From: Chlamydiota bacterium
Lineage (GTDB): Bacteria > Auribacterota > UBA3054 > B51-G9
Assembly (NCBI GenBank): GCA_003648225.1
Contig: QMOL01000210.1
Location: 1 to 5,627, forward strand
Reading direction: 5' to 3'
DNA: 5,627 bases
Position numbers and translations under genes: made by a program. How positions within the stretch are numbered: position 1 is the first letter of the stretch; the number at the start of each line of letters is the position of its first letter. This document shows, piece after piece, positions 4,745-5,627 of this stretch. The notes beneath the pieces are model-generated. The model ran no database searches and had not been told where the DNA came from. It was given only the letters and a program-made list of their open reading frames with translations.

Positions 4745-5627
4745 ATGTTAGCTCCAACATTGGTTATTGGTTTAGGGGGAACTGGCAAAGCAGTAATATA
4801 TGGGGTAAAAAGACGGTTGTATCAAAATTTTGGTGTTGAAAAACTTCCGATAACTTGTTATATAGAATTAGATACCGATTACCAAATGTTTGATAATGTT
4901 ACCAGAAACTTCGACGCCTTCACAAGAGACAGACTTAAATTACAACCAGAAGAGTTTGTTAGAGCTGAAGTTAGTAGGGATTTCATATATACCGTTAAAA
5001 ATGATAAAAAAGTATATGGAAATATACATAAATGGTTTCCTCAGAACCTATTTAATTATCCACCTCAAGTGCTTAAGTCTGGAATCGGGGCTGGTGGACT
5101 TCGTCCTGTAGGTCGACTTGCATTCTTTAAGGCTATACCGGATTTCCAAAACAAGCTTGCAAATGCTAGGAAAATTCATAGCGGTGCCGCATTAGATCAA
5201 ACAAAAAAGATTTATGGTGATGATGTTGGGAATGATATTTTCATATTTTTTGTTTTTTCTGTTGCCGGTGGTACTGGTTCAGGAACTTTTATTGATGCGG
5301 CATATTTTGCTAGACAAGAGTTGGAAACACGGATTAGACCTGAACATATAAAGCTTTATGCTATTGTTGCTTTGCCACAGGTATTCGAGCTTGCAAGAGA
5401 TGATTCTTCTATAGATTCCAAACTGATGAACAAATTATTGGCAAATGGTTATGCTGCCTTGTCGGAATTAGAATTCTTCAACAGTAAGGAAGTTAGTAAT
5501 ATTTCTATAAACTGGTCTACACCGGAGGCTAAACGATTAAAGGCTTTCGAGCCTAAAGGTGGACCGTTTGACACGATCTTTTTGGTTAGTACCAAACCAT
5601 CGGGTGAGGTAAGAAACTTATCAAAAG
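4745..5627 (+). CDS. Tubulin/FtsZ-superfamily GTPase, tubulin-like (Tubulin_2 / FtsZl type), 3' end outside the window
   Basis: The 294 visible codons are open to the edge. The N-terminus is a Rossmann-like strand and nucleotide loop, VIGLGGTGK (7-15), typical of the tubulin-like family rather than of FtsZ. An acidic strand end ELDTD (41-45) follows. GIGAGGLRPVGRLAFF (113-128) is probably the third phosphate loop region. SVAGGTGSGTFID (172-184) contains AGGTGSG, an exact match to the tubulin signature [SAG]-G-G-T-G-[SA]-G that holds the GTP phosphates. No signal peptide or membrane segment is present, so it is cytoplasmic. It is clearly not the cell-division FtsZ: the spacing is different, with a long insertion between the first loop and the signature. 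Family members are typically much longer than FtsZ, so most of the C-terminus is probably missing. The expected activity is GTP binding and perhaps polymerisation next to the membrane; the catalytic T7 loop lies beyond the edge. Confidence 0.88.
   Translation, partial: MLAPTLVIGLGGTGKAVIYGVKRRLYQNFGVEKLPITCYIELDTDYQMFDNVTRNFDAFTRDRLKLQPEEFVRAEVSRDFIYTVKNDKKVYGNIHKWFPQNLFNYPPQVLKSGIGAGGLRPVGRLAFFKAIPDFQNKLANARKIHSGAALDQTKKIYGDDVGNDIFIFFVFSVAGGTGSGTFIDAAYFARQELETRIRPEHIKLYAIVALPQVFELARDDSSIDSKLMNKLLANGYAALSELEFFNSKEVSNISINWSTPEAKRLKAFEPKGGPFDTIFLVSTKPSGEVRNLSK

Noticed and set aside
4890..5111. Plus-strand 73-codon frame within the tubulin-like gene
   Set aside because: It lies in another frame inside a gene with clear GTPase motifs and has no protein features of its own.
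1..5627. CRISPR array, tRNA/rRNA genes, insertion sequences, integrases
   Set aside because: I found no regularly spaced repeats, no transposase or integrase motifs and no tRNA-like cloverleaf on reading both strands by eye; short RNAs could be missed.

Overview
The window has two parts with different composition. Bases 1 to about 1300 are moderately GC-rich (about half G+C by eye). They carry the 3' end of a secreted or surface-type protein, followed directly by a decayed copy of that gene's own tail. From about 1302 to the right edge the DNA is AT-rich (about one third G+C by eye). It carries one compact, same-strand gene cluster of five genes, the last running off the window.

The organism cannot be named from the sequence. 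The 'GWNLISLPL ... G-x-G-Y-W' tail modules and the D-rich, PP-containing beta segment in the first gene recall secreted proteins of FCB-group-like and uncultivated candidate-phylum bacteria (WOR-3, Cloacimonetes, Fibrobacteres type). Short N-terminal export signals and good Shine-Dalgarno sites (AAGGAGG, AGGAGG) point to a bacterium. This is recognition by eye, not a database result.

Layout: 1-1032, C-terminal part of a surface protein with two tail modules; 1029-1301, a degenerate third copy of the tail; 1302-1382, AT-only-type intergenic DNA; 1383-2516, cytoplasmic zinc-ribbon protein with beta-propeller-like repeats; 2501-3871, exported von Willebrand A (vWA) protein with a complete MIDAS metal site; 3874-4284, small protein with one membrane anchor; 4281-4730, small protein with a signal peptide and three membrane helices; 4745 to edge, a tubulin/FtsZ-superfamily GTPase with the exact tubulin signature AGGTGSG. 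Genes overlap by 16 and 4 bases or are separated by 2 and 14 bases, so co-transcription is very likely.

The cluster is the main interest. A divergent tubulin-like GTPase next to a vWA protein and small membrane proteins matches the membrane-remodelling system predicted for the FtsZ-like (FtsZl) family. That system has been inferred from gene neighbourhoods and, as far as I know, has little biochemistry. Here it has further parts: a zinc-ribbon/propeller protein and two small membrane proteins I do not recognise. A reasonable model, which is inference, is an envelope-spanning machine: tubulin-like filament and zinc-propeller adaptor in the cytoplasm, two small proteins in the membrane, and the vWA metal-dependent adhesion domain outside the cytoplasmic membrane. 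A 24-base near-perfect palindrome with a CCCC/GGGG core lies inside the AT-rich gene before the tubulin-like gene and deserves separate attention.
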